Shown here piece after piece: positions 35,248 through 44,965 of a stretch of 64,000 nucleotides of DNA. Every line of letters begins with the position of its first letter. Position 1 is the stretch's first letter. A program made the position numbers and the translations under genes. This DNA comes from Mesobacillus jeotgali (lineage in GTDB: Bacteria > Bacillota > Bacilli > Bacillales > Cytobacillaceae). The notes under the pieces were generated by a model. It had not been told where the DNA came from. It saw nothing but the letters and a program-made list of their open reading frames with translations, and searched no databases. The stretch lies in contig NZ_CP025025.1 of NCBI RefSeq assembly GCF_002874535.1, positions 3,061,312 through 3,125,311 on the forward strand, given 5' to 3'.

Positions 35248-35298
35248 AAAAAAAAGAACCCCCTTTCATCTCATATGTATGAGAAAAAAGGAGGTTCT
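35248..35298 (-). terminator. Intrinsic terminator hairpin overlapping the yqfC ribosome binding site
   Basis: On the minus strand AGAACCTCCTTT pairs with AAAGGGGGTTCT (one G-U pair) and eight T residues follow, then directly the yqfC ATG. This has the form of a rho-independent terminator ending the floA transcript. Its loop contains CATACATA, a match to the sigma-E -10 consensus, so a sporulation promoter could start within the hairpin. Confidence 0.75.
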
Positions 35299-35357
35299 AG
35301 CACCATTTTTAACTTTATGGATACGCATTCTTCCAAAACGCTAGCCAATTAATATGC

Positions 35358-35930
35358 CTAATATCTTCGAAGCGGGTTGTATGGTCTTTTGGCCCTCGGT
35401 TTGCCAAGGACTTCAGCCCATATCAATCCCTCTACCAGGGTGTCCCTGTCTGGCTGGAAGACAACTTCTGGTTCTTTTTGTTCCCTATTTTGCTTCAATC
35501 GTCCCGATGTTTCACCAGTAGACATGCGACCTTTACTTGATCTCTGCTTGTTCATCTGCTCTTCAGACTGAAGCTTTCTTTCCAGATAAACCTTCTGGAG
35601 ATCATTTGTGATTTCTACACCCGTTTCACCCGGATCGTGATTCGCTGAACCCCGGCTTCGTTGTGTGTCCCTGCCAGTATCATAAAGGGGGCCGTGGTCT
35701 TTTTCGAATTCAGGACTTGGTTCAACCCTGGCCTCTGCTGCCTGTCTCCTGGCAGGCACAGGACGTGGCTGCCTTGCTGGTCCAGGCTGTTGCATCGGAC
35801 CAGGCGGCCTGACCGGACGGCGTTGCGGCTGCTGGCCGTCCGGCTTCTTTTTATTGAAAAGACTAGAGATGACCCCGATCAGAATAAACAGGGCTATAGG
35901 ATTACTGAACAATTCAAATAAAATTTCCAT
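35358..35930 (-). CDS. Hypothetical proline/arginine-rich membrane-anchored protein downstream of floA
   Basis: This 190-residue protein has an N-terminal membrane helix (residues 4-24, LFSNPIALFILIGVISSLF). A Pro/Gln/Arg-rich linker spans about residues 30-75, then a charged helical region and a conserved-looking C-terminus, LVEGLIWAEVLGKPRAKRPY. I do not recognise a named domain. B. subtilis has a much smaller gene (yqfB) at this place. The strict adjacency to floA (34 bp) and shared strand suggest a role at the same membrane microdomains. GGGGGGCTCC-type sequence precedes the ATG. Confidence 0.7.
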   Translation of the reverse strand: MEILFELFSNPIALFILIGVISSLFNKKKPDGQQPQRRPVRPPGPMQQPGPARQPRPVPARRQAAEARVEPSPEFEKDHGPLYDTGRDTQRSRGSANHDPGETGVEITNDLQKVYLERKLQSEEQMNKQRSSKGRMSTGETSGRLKQNREQKEPEVVFQPDRDTLVEGLIWAEVLGKPRAKRPYNPLRRY

Positions 35931-35964
35931 GAGGAGCCCCCCTTTCTTTTAACGGGTTCTCGCA

Positions 35965-36960
35965 TCAGTTATTATTTTTGTCATCTTTTTTATTGTTTGA
36001 AAGTTTGCCAATGGATCCTCTCATATCTGTGTCCGCTTCGATATTCTGGATATTCATGTAATCCATCACACCAATATTGCCTTCACGAAGCGCTTCCGCC
36101 ATTGCCAACGGTACAGTTGCTTCGGCCTCGACGACCTTCGCTCTCATTTCCTCGACGCGCGCTTTCATTTCCTGTTCTTGAGCTACGGCCATAGCGCGAC
36201 GTTCTTCGGCTTTTGCCTGGGCAATCTTCTTGTCCGCTTCCGCTTGCTCTGTCTGAAGCTCGGCACCGATATTCTTGCCGATATCAACGTCCGCAATATC
36301 AATCGATAGAATTTCAAAAGCAGTCCCTGCATCCAGTCCTTTAGAAAGAACTGTTTGCGAAATCATATCCGGATTTTCCAACACTTTTTTATGGTTGTCA
36401 GAAGAACCGATAGTCGATACGATACCCTCACCTACACGGGCAACGATTGTCTCTTCACCAGCACCCCCGACAAGTCTGTCGATGTTTGCTCTTACAGTGA
36501 TCCTTGCTTTAGCTTTTACTTCGATACCATCCATAGCCACACCAGCGATGAATGGTGTTTCAATTACCTTTGGATTTACACTCATTTGTACTGCTTCTAA
36601 TACATCACGGCCGGCAAGGTCAATCGCTGCCGCTCTTTCGAATGAAAGCTCAATATTCGCACGGTGTGCAGCAATCAGGGCATTTACAACCCTGTCTACG
36701 TTACCTCCAGCAAGATAGTGGCTTTCAAGCTGGTTCGTAGTAACATTCAACCCCGCTTTGTGCGCCTTGATCATCGGATTGATGACCCTGCTTGGGATAA
36801 CCCTTCTTAACCTCATACCAATCAGAGTGAAAATGCTGACCCTGACTCCCGCCGCCAATGCTGAAATCCATAGCATTACCGGTACGAATGTGAGCAAAAC
36901 ACCAAGGAAAATGATCCCAAGTGCTATTGCTACTAAAACAAATGCTGTGCTTGCGTCCAT
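35965..36960 (-). CDS. floA: Flotillin-like protein FloA
   Basis: FloA organises functional membrane microdomains in Bacillus and affects signalling, secretion and biofilm formation. The 331-residue protein has an N-terminal re-entrant membrane segment (about 6-28). The SPFH/band-7 domain contains [22 protein letters not shown] long Ala/Glu-rich coiled coil follows ([21 protein letters not shown] region), then a C-terminal tail. Length equals B. subtilis YqfA/FloA (331). It follows yqeZ, an NfeD-type protein, the usual flotillin partner. Confidence 0.96.
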   Translation of the reverse strand: MDASTAFVLVAIALGIIFLGVLLTFVPVMLWISALAAGVRVSIFTLIGMRLRRVIPSRVINPMIKAHKAGLNVTTNQLESHYLAGGNVDRVVNALIAAHRANIELSFERAAAIDLAGRDVLEAVQMSVNPKVIETPFIAGVAMDGIEVKAKARITVRANIDRLVGGAGEETIVARVGEGIVSTIGSSDNHKKVLENPDMISQTVLSKGLDAGTAFEILSIDIADVDIGKNIGAELQTEQAEADKKIAQAKAEERRAMAVAQEQEMKARVEEMRAKVVEAEATVPLAMAEALREGNIGVMDYMNIQNIEADTDMRGSIGKLSNNKKDDKNNN

Positions 36961-37109
36961 ATGAACTGCCTCCTAAAAAATATTATTCCACGCTCTTTGA
37001 ATCTTCTTCATTTTACCAAATAAACTCAAAGATCATAGGTTTTATCTCTACTTGCTGCTTCATCAATTCGTCGTGGCAAGAATACCTCAACAATGCATGA
37101 AAGAACAAA

Positions 37110-38429
37110 TTAGATCTCTGGAACCTCTCTAACCACAATTCTCGAGCCTTCCGTTTTTACAATTCTAACTTTCTTGTCCTTTGCAATAAATCCACCCTCA
37201 CTGACTGCATCAATGCGTTCATCCTCAACAACGATTGTTCCAGAGGGTCTGAGCGGAGTCAATGTAATCCCTTCTATACCAATCAGTTCAAGGCGGTTTT
37301 TATTGGATACATAACCCTTTTCAGTGCTTGTTGAATCTGTCAATATGATTCTTCTGAAAAATTTCATCTTTTTTCCAAACACCCTTATCATTAAAATAGA
37401 CAACACGATGGACGCAGTCAAGGCGATCAGTAAGGAAATCCCCATATGGACCACATTATCAGATGCCATAAAAAAGCTTGCAAAGATAGCTAATAAACCA
37501 ATTGCACCTGCTATTCCTCCTGGAATGAATAACTCAAGCAATATAAGCCCAACGCCAAGCGCGAACAAGATCAGCGTTTCAAAACCAGCAAGACCTGCAA
37601 CCATATGACCATAGAAGAATAGGAGCAAAGATGATAAGCCTGCAATTCCTGGCAGACCAAATCCTGGAGAGTACAACTCAAGCACCAACCCTAGGCTTCC
37701 GATCGTCATTAAAATCGGGATAACGACTGGATGAGTTATGAATCTCGCCAGCTTTTCAGCAAAAGTTTCATTCACATTCCTGATTTCTGCATTCTCCAAA
37801 CCGAGTTTTTCCAATACCTCATTAAGGTTTTTTACGGTACCTTCTGAATAGCCCACTTCAAGGGCCTGATTTGCCGTAAGAGTCAGCAGCTTACCCTTGC
37901 CTGCCCCTAATTCCGGAAGATCTATGCTGTCATCAGCCATCGCCTGGGCATAAACCGGATCTCTTCCACTCTCGACGGCAGCTGCTTTCATGGCAGCAAA
38001 CCAGTATGACTCCGCTTTCTTTCCAGCAGTATTGCCCTGCTGGTCTATGATCGCAGCCGAACCCATGGTAGCTCCAGGAACCATATAAATCTCATCTGTA
38101 TTCAGGGAAATATATGCACCCGCGGATAACGCTTTTTTATTGACAAAGGCAACTGTTTTCAAGTCAGTGCCTGTCAAAAGCTTTCCTATCCCATCAGCGG
38201 CATCAACGACTCCACCGGGTGTATGCACATCAAAAATGATTGCTTCCGCACCAGCCTCTTCAGCCTCCTCCACAGCTCTTTCCAGGAAAGCAAGCAAGCC
38301 CTTTTCGACTGTTTCCTTAATCGGCACCACGTAGACAATTTGTTCATCCGCATCTGCAGAGAACGGATTGATCAGACTGGCCAGTGACAAGAGGATGATG
38401 ATGCTCGCAATCACTGATTTGATTTTCAA
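37110..38429 (-). CDS. yqeZ: NfeD-family membrane serine protease YqeZ
   Basis: This 439-residue protein has a signal peptide (residues 1-27). A ClpP/SppA-like serine protease domain follows with HTPGGVVDAADGI, the catalytic serine in NKKALSAGAYISLN, and the lysine-side block GATMGSAAIIDQQGN. Four to five membrane helices occupy about 230-345. The C-terminal NfeD OB-fold domain begins near residue 375 (GIEGITLTPLRPSGTI). NfeD proteases act on membrane proteins such as stomatins and occur beside flotillin or stomatin genes, as here with floA. Order and length match B. subtilis YqeZ (437). Confidence 0.94.
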   Translation of the reverse strand: MKIKSVIASIIILLSLASLINPFSADADEQIVYVVPIKETVEKGLLAFLERAVEEAEEAGAEAIIFDVHTPGGVVDAADGIGKLLTGTDLKTVAFVNKKALSAGAYISLNTDEIYMVPGATMGSAAIIDQQGNTAGKKAESYWFAAMKAAAVESGRDPVYAQAMADDSIDLPELGAGKGKLLTLTANQALEVGYSEGTVKNLNEVLEKLGLENAEIRNVNETFAEKLARFITHPVVIPILMTIGSLGLVLELYSPGFGLPGIAGLSSLLLFFYGHMVAGLAGFETLILFALGVGLILLELFIPGGIAGAIGLLAIFASFFMASDNVVHMGISLLIALTASIVLSILMIRVFGKKMKFFRRIILTDSTSTEKGYVSNKNRLELIGIEGITLTPLRPSGTIVVEDERIDAVSEGGFIAKDKKVRIVKTEGSRIVVREVPEI

Positions 38430-38603
38430 TTCGGCACCTCCATTCTAAAAAATAAGGCCATAGTGGTAATACGCATTCGTACACCAAAAGGTTTCATTGA
38501 TTTTTTACAGATTTCAAAAAGAATCCATCTGAAAGTGTAAAAATTATGTATTTAATTTCAATGAAACACGAAGTACTATGTGAAGACACTTTTTATTATA
38601 CGC

Positions 38604-38637
38604 TAAAAAGGCCGCAAGAATATCCCGCGGCCTTCGA
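38604..38637 (-). terminator. Rho-independent terminator of rpsU-yqeY
   Basis: AAGGCCGC and GCGGCCTT form the stem, followed by TTTTT on the minus strand. It lies just after the yqeY stop codon. Confidence 0.85.
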
Positions 38638-38642
38638 GCTTT

Positions 38643-39089
38643 TTATGAAAGGTGTTGTTGTACAAGTTTATTAACGAGAGATCCGTCTGCTTTACCTTTA
38701 ACTTTAGGCATAAGGACAGCCATTACTCTACCCATATCGGCTTTCGATGCCGCACCGGTCTCTGCGATAGCTTCTTTGACGATTGCCGTCACTTCTTCTT
38801 CGCTAAGCTGCTGTGGCATGTAAACTTCGACATGCTTTAGTTCTGTTTGTATCTTTTCAACGAGGTCTTGTCGACCTGCTTTTTCAAATTCCTGGAGGGA
38901 ATCTTTGCGTTGCTTCACTTCACGAGAAAGTACAGTTAACTCTTCTTCATCGGATAATTCCTGCTTGCCGAACTTGATTGCTTCGTTTTGCAGGGATGCT
39001 TTGACCATCCGAATCGTCGTGAGTCTGTCCTTTTCTTTGTTCTTCATCGCTTGTTTCATATCATTATTTAAACGCTCGAGCAGGCTCAA
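38643..39089 (-). CDS. yqeY: GatB/YqeY domain protein
   Basis: YqeY proteins consist of the tail domain found at the C-terminus of GatB, the tRNA-amidotransferase subunit, and may bind tRNA; their free-standing role is unproven. The 148-residue protein shows [45 protein letters not shown] and the C-terminal [20 protein letters not shown]. It matches B. subtilis YqeY (148) in length and follows rpsU by 17 bp. Confidence 0.95.
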   Translation of the reverse strand: MSLLERLNNDMKQAMKNKEKDRLTTIRMVKASLQNEAIKFGKQELSDEEELTVLSREVKQRKDSLQEFEKAGRQDLVEKIQTELKHVEVYMPQQLSEEEVTAIVKEAIAETGAASKADMGRVMAVLMPKVKGKADGSLVNKLVQQHLS

Positions 39090-39106
39090 GTTGATTCCAC
39101 CCTCTC

Positions 39107-39280
39107 TTAGAACTTGCGTTTTCTAGCAGCTTCAGACTTTTTCTTACGCTTTACACTAGGTTTTTCGTAGAATTCGCGCTTTCTAGCTTCTTGGATAGTA
39201 CCTGATTTAGATACAGTACGTTTGAAGCGTCGAAGAGCATCTTCAAGCGATTCGTTTTTACGAACGACAGTTTTAGACAT
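39107..39280 (-). CDS. rpsU: 30S ribosomal protein S21
   Basis: S21 is a small basic protein of the 30S subunit involved in mRNA initiation. The 57-residue protein is [20 protein letters not shown] followed by a lysine/arginine-rich tail ending ARKRKF, identical in plan to Bacillus S21. The ATG at 39280 has GGAGGGAGGG upstream. The frame extends 22 codons further but that part is not ribosomal. It heads the rpsU-yqeY operon. Confidence 0.97.
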   Translation of the reverse strand: MSKTVVRKNESLEDALRRFKRTVSKSGTIQEARKREFYEKPSVKRKKKSEAARKRKF

Positions 39281-39489
39281 TCTCTTTCCCTCCCTCCGAG
39301 CACAACACACTAACACCAAAACACATGGAAACCATGTACCTTGCAATTATAATATAACACTGGCATGAGGTCAACTGTAATTAGCCCTTGTTTTTACATT
39401 ATGTACTTTTGCAGGATAACATACAGGCTAGAAATTTTGTTAGCATGTCCAGCCCTCCTTTTCATACATTTAAATGGGGGGGAAGTCCA

Positions 39490-40422
39490 ATGGTCTATCT
39501 ATTATTTTTCCTATTATTTCTCGTTGTCTTCATCGGCGGGATGACATTGCTTCGAAAAGGCTTGTTCGAACTTTCTGCGAGCAGAATGAAGAACTGGCTA
39601 GCCGTCATGACAGATACACCACTAAAAGGGTTGATTGCCGGAGCGATAGTGACCGCACTTTTGCACAGCAGTTCCGCTGTCATGGTCATCACGATCGGAT
39701 TGATTTCCGCCGGCCTGCTGAAATTCTCACAATCAATTGGCATTATCCTTGGGTCAAATATAGGGACAACCTTCACTCTTGAAATCATCACTTTCAACAT
39801 TGACGCTTTTATCGTGCCGTTTGCGGTTATTGGTGCAATTTTAATGGTATCGCGAAATAAAACATGGCAAAATATCGGTGCAATTTCTTTTGGAATGGCA
39901 GCTGTTTTTGCTGCAATGCGCGGCTTCACCTTCCTCGCCGACCCTGTGACCAGCCTGCCAATTGTAGAGTTGGCACTTACCAACCTGAACAACAGCCATT
40001 TAATCAGCATTTTTACAGGCACAATTGTGACCGCTATGATTCAATCAAGTACCGCGATGACTGGAATCATCATGGGATTTCTATCTGAAGGGACATTAAG
40101 CATGGATTCAGCAATTGCTGCGATGCTTGGTGCCAATATAGGGACTTGTATCACAGCCATGCTAGCGTCCATTGGCGCCGGCAAAGAAGCCAGGCTCACA
40201 GCATTCGCTCACGTATGGCTGAATATCGCCGGCGCTGCAGTCTTCTACCCTTTCATCGACCATATAGCTGCACTGGCTCCAATGACTGCCTCAAGACCTG
40301 AGGTCCAGTTAGCACATGCAAGTGTCGTCTACAACATTATCGCTTCATTGCTCGTTCTTCCGGTTGCCGAGAAATTCGGCAAAATGATTGAATTCATTCA
40401 TGGGAAAGAAAAAATTAGTTAG
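39490..40422 (+). CDS. yqeW: Na/Pi cotransporter family protein YqeW
   Basis: This 310-residue integral membrane protein has two Na_Pi_cotrans repeats. The signature is present as LLHSSSAVMVITIG near residue 55 and MIQSSTAMTGIIMG near residue 185, with the paired ILGSNIGTTFTLE and MLGANIGTCITAM blocks. The first signature has His in place of the usual Gln. There is no PhoU tail, unlike the family member at 412-2043. I use the ATG at 39490, with GGGGGGGAAG upstream; the open frame from 39388 is not family-like. B. subtilis YqeW lies beside mtaB as here. Phosphate as substrate is by family only. Confidence 0.9.
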   Translation: MVYLLFFLLFLVVFIGGMTLLRKGLFELSASRMKNWLAVMTDTPLKGLIAGAIVTALLHSSSAVMVITIGLISAGLLKFSQSIGIILGSNIGTTFTLEIITFNIDAFIVPFAVIGAILMVSRNKTWQNIGAISFGMAAVFAAMRGFTFLADPVTSLPIVELALTNLNNSHLISIFTGTIVTAMIQSSTAMTGIIMGFLSEGTLSMDSAIAAMLGANIGTCITAMLASIGAGKEARLTAFAHVWLNIAGAAVFYPFIDHIAALAPMTASRPEVQLAHASVVYNIIASLLVLPVAEKFGKMIEFIHGKEKIS

Positions 40423-40436
40423 TGCTGGAAAATCTC

Positions 40437-40541
40437 ATTTGGACGAAAAAACCAGAAATGTGGTCGATATATTCAAGAATGTGGTCGAATTATCTCGGAA
40501 TGTGGTCGAATTAATTTGATATGTGGCCGAATTACCTTAAT
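40437..40541. repeat. 21-bp tandem array, five units
   Basis: Units begin at 40437, 40458, 40479, 40500 and 40521, exactly 21 bp apart. The core is ATGTGGTCGAATTA followed by a variable heptamer. The first unit (ATTTGGACGA) and the fourth base-pair positions of the last (ATGTGGCCGA) deviate. Twenty-one base pairs is two helical turns, so every core faces the same side of the DNA. It lies 15 bp after yqeW in a convergent gap. No hairpin or supported ORF is present. Confidence 0.9.
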
Positions 40542-40617
40542 ATCCACCTGTCTATAATCTATAGATGGTACAAATATACGAATTTGTGGTTAATAACTAG
40601 TCTGGTTGCTAAATATC

Positions 40618-40648
40618 AAAAAAGAGCTGGCAAAATGCCAGCTCTTTA
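40618..40648 (-). terminator. Rho-independent terminator of rsmE-mtaB
   Basis: AAAGAGCTGGCA and TGCCAGCTCTTT form a 12-bp perfect stem with a three-base loop and a T-run on the minus strand. Confidence 0.92.
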
Positions 40649-40657
40649 GTCATTTAA

Positions 40658-42019
40658 CTACATAACTGCTTCTTCAGCTACTGTTTCATCTTCCAGCACG
40701 CGGACAAATTGTCCTTCGTTGTAAGGATAGCCTGCTTTCGCAATCTTGACCTTCACGATTTTGCCGATCATGTCTTCAGTGGCAGGGAAAACAACTTTCA
40801 GGTAGTTATCTGTATAGCCTACATAAAGTCCGCTACCTGTATCTTCCTTGTAGATCTCTTCAGGAATCACTTCAAGCACTTCATTTTCAAACTGGGAAGC
40901 ATATTCCTTTGCAAGCTGGTTGGAAAGCTCAATCAGCCTGTGAACGCGTTCGTTCTTCACGTCTTCGTCCACCTGGTCTTCCATTCTTGCAGCAGGAGTG
41001 CCTGTCCGTTTTGAATATGGGAAGACATGCAGCTCTGAGAATTGGTGCTTCTTGATGAAATTAAAAGTTTCCATGAACTCTTCTTCCGTTTCACCCGGGA
41101 AACCGACGATAATATCAGAAGTAACCGCGAGACCTGGCAATACTTCTTTAAGCCTGTCAAGACGCTCTCCGAAAAACTCCATCGTGTATTTACGGCGCAT
41201 GCGCTTCAGCACTGTGTCAGAACCAGATTGAAGCGGGATGTGCAAGTGGCGGACAATAATATTGGATTGATCAATTACCTCGATTACTTCGTCCGTAATC
41301 TGGCTGGCTTCAATAGAAGAAATGCGCAGACGCTTTATGCCCTTTACTTGTGCCTCTAAATCTCTAAGCAGTGAAGCAAGGTTGTAGTCTTTCATATCTT
41401 CGCCGTAGCCACCTGTATGGATGCCGGTAAGAACGATTTCCTTATAGCCTGCATCGACTAGCTGCTGAGCCTGGCGGATTACTTCCTGTGGGTCACGGGA
41501 TCTCATCAAACCGCGTGCCCAAGGAATTATACAGAAAGTACAAAAGTTATTGCAGCCTTCCTGGATCTTCAATGAAGCCCTTGTACGGTCAGTGAATGCT
41601 GGTACATCAAGTTCCTCATAAACACGGTTTTTCATGATATTGCCAACAGCATTGATCGGCTGGCGTTCTTGCTTGTACTGTTCAATATACTCAAGCATTT
41701 TTACGCGGTCCTGTGTTCCGACAACGATATCAACGCCAGGTATCGCCATGATTTCTGCTGGTGACGTTTGTGCGTAGCAGCCGGTAACACAAATAACAGC
41801 GTCCGGATTCTTACGGACAGCCCGGCGGATGACCTGGCGGCTCTTCTTGTCCCCTGTATTCGTTACGGTACATGTGTTGATGACATAAACATCCGAAGTA
41901 GACTCAAACTCTACTCTCTCGTATCCTTGTTCCTTAAATAACTGCCAAATGGCTTCTGTTTCGTAATGGTTAACCTTGCAACCTAATGTATGAAAAGCAA
42001 CTGTAGGCATTTTCTTCAC
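40658..42019 (-). CDS. mtaB: tRNA (t6A37) methylthiotransferase MtaB
   Basis: MtaB is a radical-SAM enzyme converting t6A37 to ms2t6A37 in ANN-decoding tRNAs. The 453-residue protein has the N-terminal UPF0004 domain with three cluster cysteines (TLGCKVNHYE, VINTCTVTN, CVTGCYAQ). The radical-SAM CxxxCxxC is in EGCNNFCTFCIIPWARG, and a C-terminal TRAM domain follows. MiaB is excluded by the absence of its typical N-terminus and by the position: B. subtilis yqeV is the same gene next to rsmE. Its start overlaps the end of rsmE by 4 bp. Confidence 0.96.
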   Translation of the reverse strand: MKKMPTVAFHTLGCKVNHYETEAIWQLFKEQGYERVEFESTSDVYVINTCTVTNTGDKKSRQVIRRAVRKNPDAVICVTGCYAQTSPAEIMAIPGVDIVVGTQDRVKMLEYIEQYKQERQPINAVGNIMKNRVYEELDVPAFTDRTRASLKIQEGCNNFCTFCIIPWARGLMRSRDPQEVIRQAQQLVDAGYKEIVLTGIHTGGYGEDMKDYNLASLLRDLEAQVKGIKRLRISSIEASQITDEVIEVIDQSNIIVRHLHIPLQSGSDTVLKRMRRKYTMEFFGERLDRLKEVLPGLAVTSDIIVGFPGETEEEFMETFNFIKKHQFSELHVFPYSKRTGTPAARMEDQVDEDVKNERVHRLIELSNQLAKEYASQFENEVLEVIPEEIYKEDTGSGLYVGYTDNYLKVVFPATEDMIGKIVKVKIAKAGYPYNEGQFVRVLEDETVAEEAVM

Positions 42020-42765
42020 CCCAATAATTCAAAATGATAGGAAACAGCAGACAAGGCATATAGCGGTGCTGTTTCTGTACGCAAGATGCGCGGCCCAAGA
42101 CCACAAGCTAAAAATCCATTTTTATTTAAAAGGTCAACTTCCTCCGAGGAAAGTCCTCCCTCGGGACCAAATGCAATCAGGAGGCTGTCGCCTTTCCCCA
42201 ATTTCGCGAGAGTAGAAGATAGGACGGAAGCTTCGCCTTCCCTCGCTTCTTCCTCATAAGCAATTAGCTTATAAGTATACTCAACACTTGCTTTGACCAG
42301 TTCTTTAAGACTGACCGGTTCTTTTACTTCTGGAACATAGCTGCGATGGGACTGCTCAGCAGCTTCCTTGGCAATCTTCTGCCAGCGTTCAACCTTTTTG
42401 GCAGCTTTCTTGCCGTCCCATTTAACAATTGAGCGGGATGCGGTAAAAGGGACAAATTCATAGGCACCGAGTTCAGTACCCTTCTGAATAATCAATTCGA
42501 GCTTATCCCCTTTGGGCAGACCGCTCGCTATCACCACATGGACCGGAAGCTCCGTAGTCCCTTCCTCCCATTTTACAACGTTTACCACAACGATTTCATC
42601 GGTAATTTCTTCAATCTGGCAAACAGCACTTTTGCCCGTGGGCGTGACACAGATGATTTCGTCCCCAGCCTTCATCCTCATAACACGTACAATGTGATGA
42701 TAATCATCGCCTCTAATATTGAATTGTTCCATATCTCCTTGTTCATCAATAAAATACCGCTGCAC
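42016..42765 (-). CDS. rsmE: 16S rRNA (uracil(1498)-N(3))-methyltransferase RsmE
   Basis: RsmE is a SPOUT methyltransferase acting on U1498 of 16S rRNA. The 249-residue protein begins MQRYFIDEQGD from a GTG at 42765 with AGGTG just upstream. It has a PUA-like N-domain, AKEAAEQSHRSYVPEV, and the knot motifs IAFGPEGGLSSEEV and LGPRILRTETAPLYALSA. The open frame extends to 42846 but those residues run over a terminator hairpin and are not family-like. It is coupled to mtaB by a 4-bp overlap. Confidence 0.95.
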   Translation of the reverse strand: MQRYFIDEQGDMEQFNIRGDDYHHIVRVMRMKAGDEIICVTPTGKSAVCQIEEITDEIVVVNVVKWEEGTTELPVHVVIASGLPKGDKLELIIQKGTELGAYEFVPFTASRSIVKWDGKKAAKKVERWQKIAKEAAEQSHRSYVPEVKEPVSLKELVKASVEYTYKLIAYEEEAREGEASVLSSTLAKLGKGDSLLIAFGPEGGLSSEEVDLLNKNGFLACGLGPRILRTETAPLYALSAVSYHFELLG

Positions 42766-42810
42766 CACAGCACCTGCTTTCAAATAAAGCTGTTTTATTA
42801 AAAAAGACAG

Positions 42811-42841
42811 AAAAAAGGGGCTATGCTCTTCCCCTTTTTTC
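42811..42841 (-). terminator. Terminator-like hairpin between prmA and rsmE
   Basis: On the minus strand AAAAAAGGGG pairs with CCCCTTTTTT around a ten-base loop, directly after the prmA stop codon. The T-run is part of the stem, so termination may be partial and leave some read-through into rsmE-mtaB. Confidence 0.7.
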
Positions 42842-42845
42842 CACA

Positions 42846-43784
42846 TTATTTCTTTTTACTGATAATCGCAACCCAGTCTTCCATAGAAATAATCTCTTCT
42901 ATTTCAAAACCTGCATTGATCATTGCATCCTTGACGACTTCTTTCTTCTGCTGGATGATACCAGAGGTGATGAAATATCCGCCATTTTTCACGACCTTGC
43001 CTGCATCATCAGCAAAGCGAAGAATTACTTCTGCAAGGATATTTGCTACTACAATATCCGCACCTTCTACAACGCCATCAAGAAGATTGTTTTGTGAAAT
43101 GGTTGCGACATCGTGTACTTTGTTCAGCTTGAGGTTGAGTTTTGCAACCTGAACTGCTACATCATCCAGGTCCATCGCTTCCACTTTTCCGGCACCAAGC
43201 TTAGCCGCTGCAATACTAAGTACACCTGAACCTGTTCCAACATCCACGACGCGATCTCCAGGCTGGACTGTTCTTTCCAGCGCCTGGATACACATTACAG
43301 TTGTCGGGTGGGTTCCTGTACCGAATGCCATACCAGGGTCAAGCTCGATGATCAATTCATCCGTGGTGACTGGAGTGTAATCCTCCCAGGTTGGCACAAT
43401 CGTGAATTTCTCGGAAATTTTAACAGGGTTATAGTATTTCTTCCAGGCAGTTGCCCATTCTTCTTCATTCACTTCACTGATTGATACTTTATTCAACCCG
43501 ATATCAATATTGTGGATAATCAGATTATTGATCGCTTCTTTTATTTCATCTACTGTCTCACCAAGAAAACTATTTACCGGCAAATATGCTTTTACAATGA
43601 CTCCTTCTTCGGGATAATCGTCTGGATTAAGCTGGTATATTTCTCCGAACTGGTCCTCTCTCTCCTTTTCAAGCTCCAGCGGATCTTCGATAACAACTCC
43701 GCTCGCGCCTGCTTCGTGCAGGATATTGGAAATCGGCTCAACCGCTTCATTTGTAGTTAGAATGCTGATTTCAGACCATTTCAT
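42846..43784 (-). CDS. prmA: Ribosomal protein L11 methyltransferase PrmA
   Basis: PrmA methylates ribosomal protein L11 using SAM. The 312-residue protein begins [20 protein letters not shown] and has the N-terminal L11-binding domain. The Rossmann motif [32 protein letters not shown] and [10 protein letters not shown] are diagnostic. Length matches B. subtilis PrmA (311). It follows dnaJ by 19 bp on the same strand, the conserved dnaJ-prmA-rsmE-mtaB arrangement. Confidence 0.96.
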   Translation of the reverse strand: MKWSEISILTTNEAVEPISNILHEAGASGVVIEDPLELEKEREDQFGEIYQLNPDDYPEEGVIVKAYLPVNSFLGETVDEIKEAINNLIIHNIDIGLNKVSISEVNEEEWATAWKKYYNPVKISEKFTIVPTWEDYTPVTTDELIIELDPGMAFGTGTHPTTVMCIQALERTVQPGDRVVDVGTGSGVLSIAAAKLGAGKVEAMDLDDVAVQVAKLNLKLNKVHDVATISQNNLLDGVVEGADIVVANILAEVILRFADDAGKVVKNGGYFITSGIIQQKKEVVKDAMINAGFEIEEIISMEDWVAIISKKK

Positions 43785-43803
43785 TTAAACCAACTCCATT
43801 CAA

Positions 43804-44931
43804 TTAATCACCTTTAAAGGCACGTTTTACTTTTGAAAAAAAGCTTTCCTCCTGCTCACCAAGAGGAGACTGTCCGCTTACTTCGGCAAACTCACGCAGA
43901 AGCTGCTTTTGCTTTTCAGACAGCTTTGTTGGAGTTACGATGCGCACGAGGACATGCTGGTCCCCTGTACCATATCCACGGACATTCGGGACACCTTTGC
44001 CCTTCAGGCGGAATTTTGTACCTGTCTGTGTTCCAGCAGGCACTTTAAGTTTTACCTTGCCATGAAGTGTAGGCACTTCAACTTCATCACCTAGAGCTGC
44101 CTGGACAAATGTGATTGGCATTTCACAGTAAATGTCATCGCCATCACGCTCAAAGAATTCATGCGACCTTATATGGAAAACAATATAAAGGTCACCTGCA
44201 GGGCCGCCATTGATACCGGCTTCCCCTTTTCCTGCTACTCTCAGCTGCTGGCCATCATCGACACCAGCCGGGATTTTAACATGAATCTTGTTCCTTCTGG
44301 TAACCTTCCCAGAACCTGAGCATGTTGTACATTTTTCCTTGATCTCCTTACCAGTTCCATTACAGTAATGACACACACGGCGGTTCACAATACGTCCAAA
44401 AGGAGTATTTTGTTCCACGCTGATCTGGCCGCTGCCATGACAATGTTTACATGTATCCACTTTAGTACCTGGTTTTGCACCAGATCCGTCACAAGTATCG
44501 CATTCTTCTTCACGAGGAATCTCGATATCTGTTTCCTTGCCAAATACAGCTTCCTCAAACTTCAAGGTCATCGTGTACTGAAGATCGGCACCCTGTCTTG
44601 GCGCATTCGGATCACGGCGTCTGCCGCCCCCGCCGCCGAAGAAGGAATTGAAAATATCTTCAAAACCGCCAAAACCGCCTCCAAAATCGCCGCCTCCGCC
44701 AAATCCCTGGTTAGGGTCGACATGGCCAAACTGATCATAATGAGCGCGCTTTTGATCGTCGCTTAATACTTCATATGCTTCTTTTACTTCTTTAAATTTT
44801 TCATCTGCTCCCGGCTCTTTGTTGATGTCCGGATGGAATTTTTTAGAAAGCTTGCGGTAAGCCTTCTTTATTTCATCCTTCGAAGCCGAATTACTGACTC
44901 CGAGGACTTCATAGTAATCCCGTTTACTCAT
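43804..44931 (-). CDS. dnaJ: Chaperone DnaJ (Hsp40)
   Basis: DnaJ delivers clients to DnaK and stimulates its ATPase. The 375-residue protein has the J domain ([20 protein letters not shown] with the HPD in FHPDINKE) and a Gly/Phe-rich linker. The zinc centre has four CxxCxGxG repeats ([32 protein letters not shown]), and the C-terminal substrate domains follow. Length matches B. subtilis DnaJ (375). The ATG at 44931 gives MSKRDYYEV; a GTG three codons earlier is less likely. It is separated from dnaK by 271 bp with a terminator and a candidate promoter. Confidence 0.97.
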   Translation of the reverse strand: MSKRDYYEVLGVSNSASKDEIKKAYRKLSKKFHPDINKEPGADEKFKEVKEAYEVLSDDQKRAHYDQFGHVDPNQGFGGGGDFGGGFGGFEDIFNSFFGGGGGRRRDPNAPRQGADLQYTMTLKFEEAVFGKETDIEIPREEECDTCDGSGAKPGTKVDTCKHCHGSGQISVEQNTPFGRIVNRRVCHYCNGTGKEIKEKCTTCSGSGKVTRRNKIHVKIPAGVDDGQQLRVAGKGEAGINGGPAGDLYIVFHIRSHEFFERDGDDIYCEMPITFVQAALGDEVEVPTLHGKVKLKVPAGTQTGTKFRLKGKGVPNVRGYGTGDQHVLVRIVTPTKLSEKQKQLLREFAEVSGQSPLGEQEESFFSKVKRAFKGD

Positions 44932-44965
44932 GATTACCACTCCCGAATCTTTTCACATAAAGATA

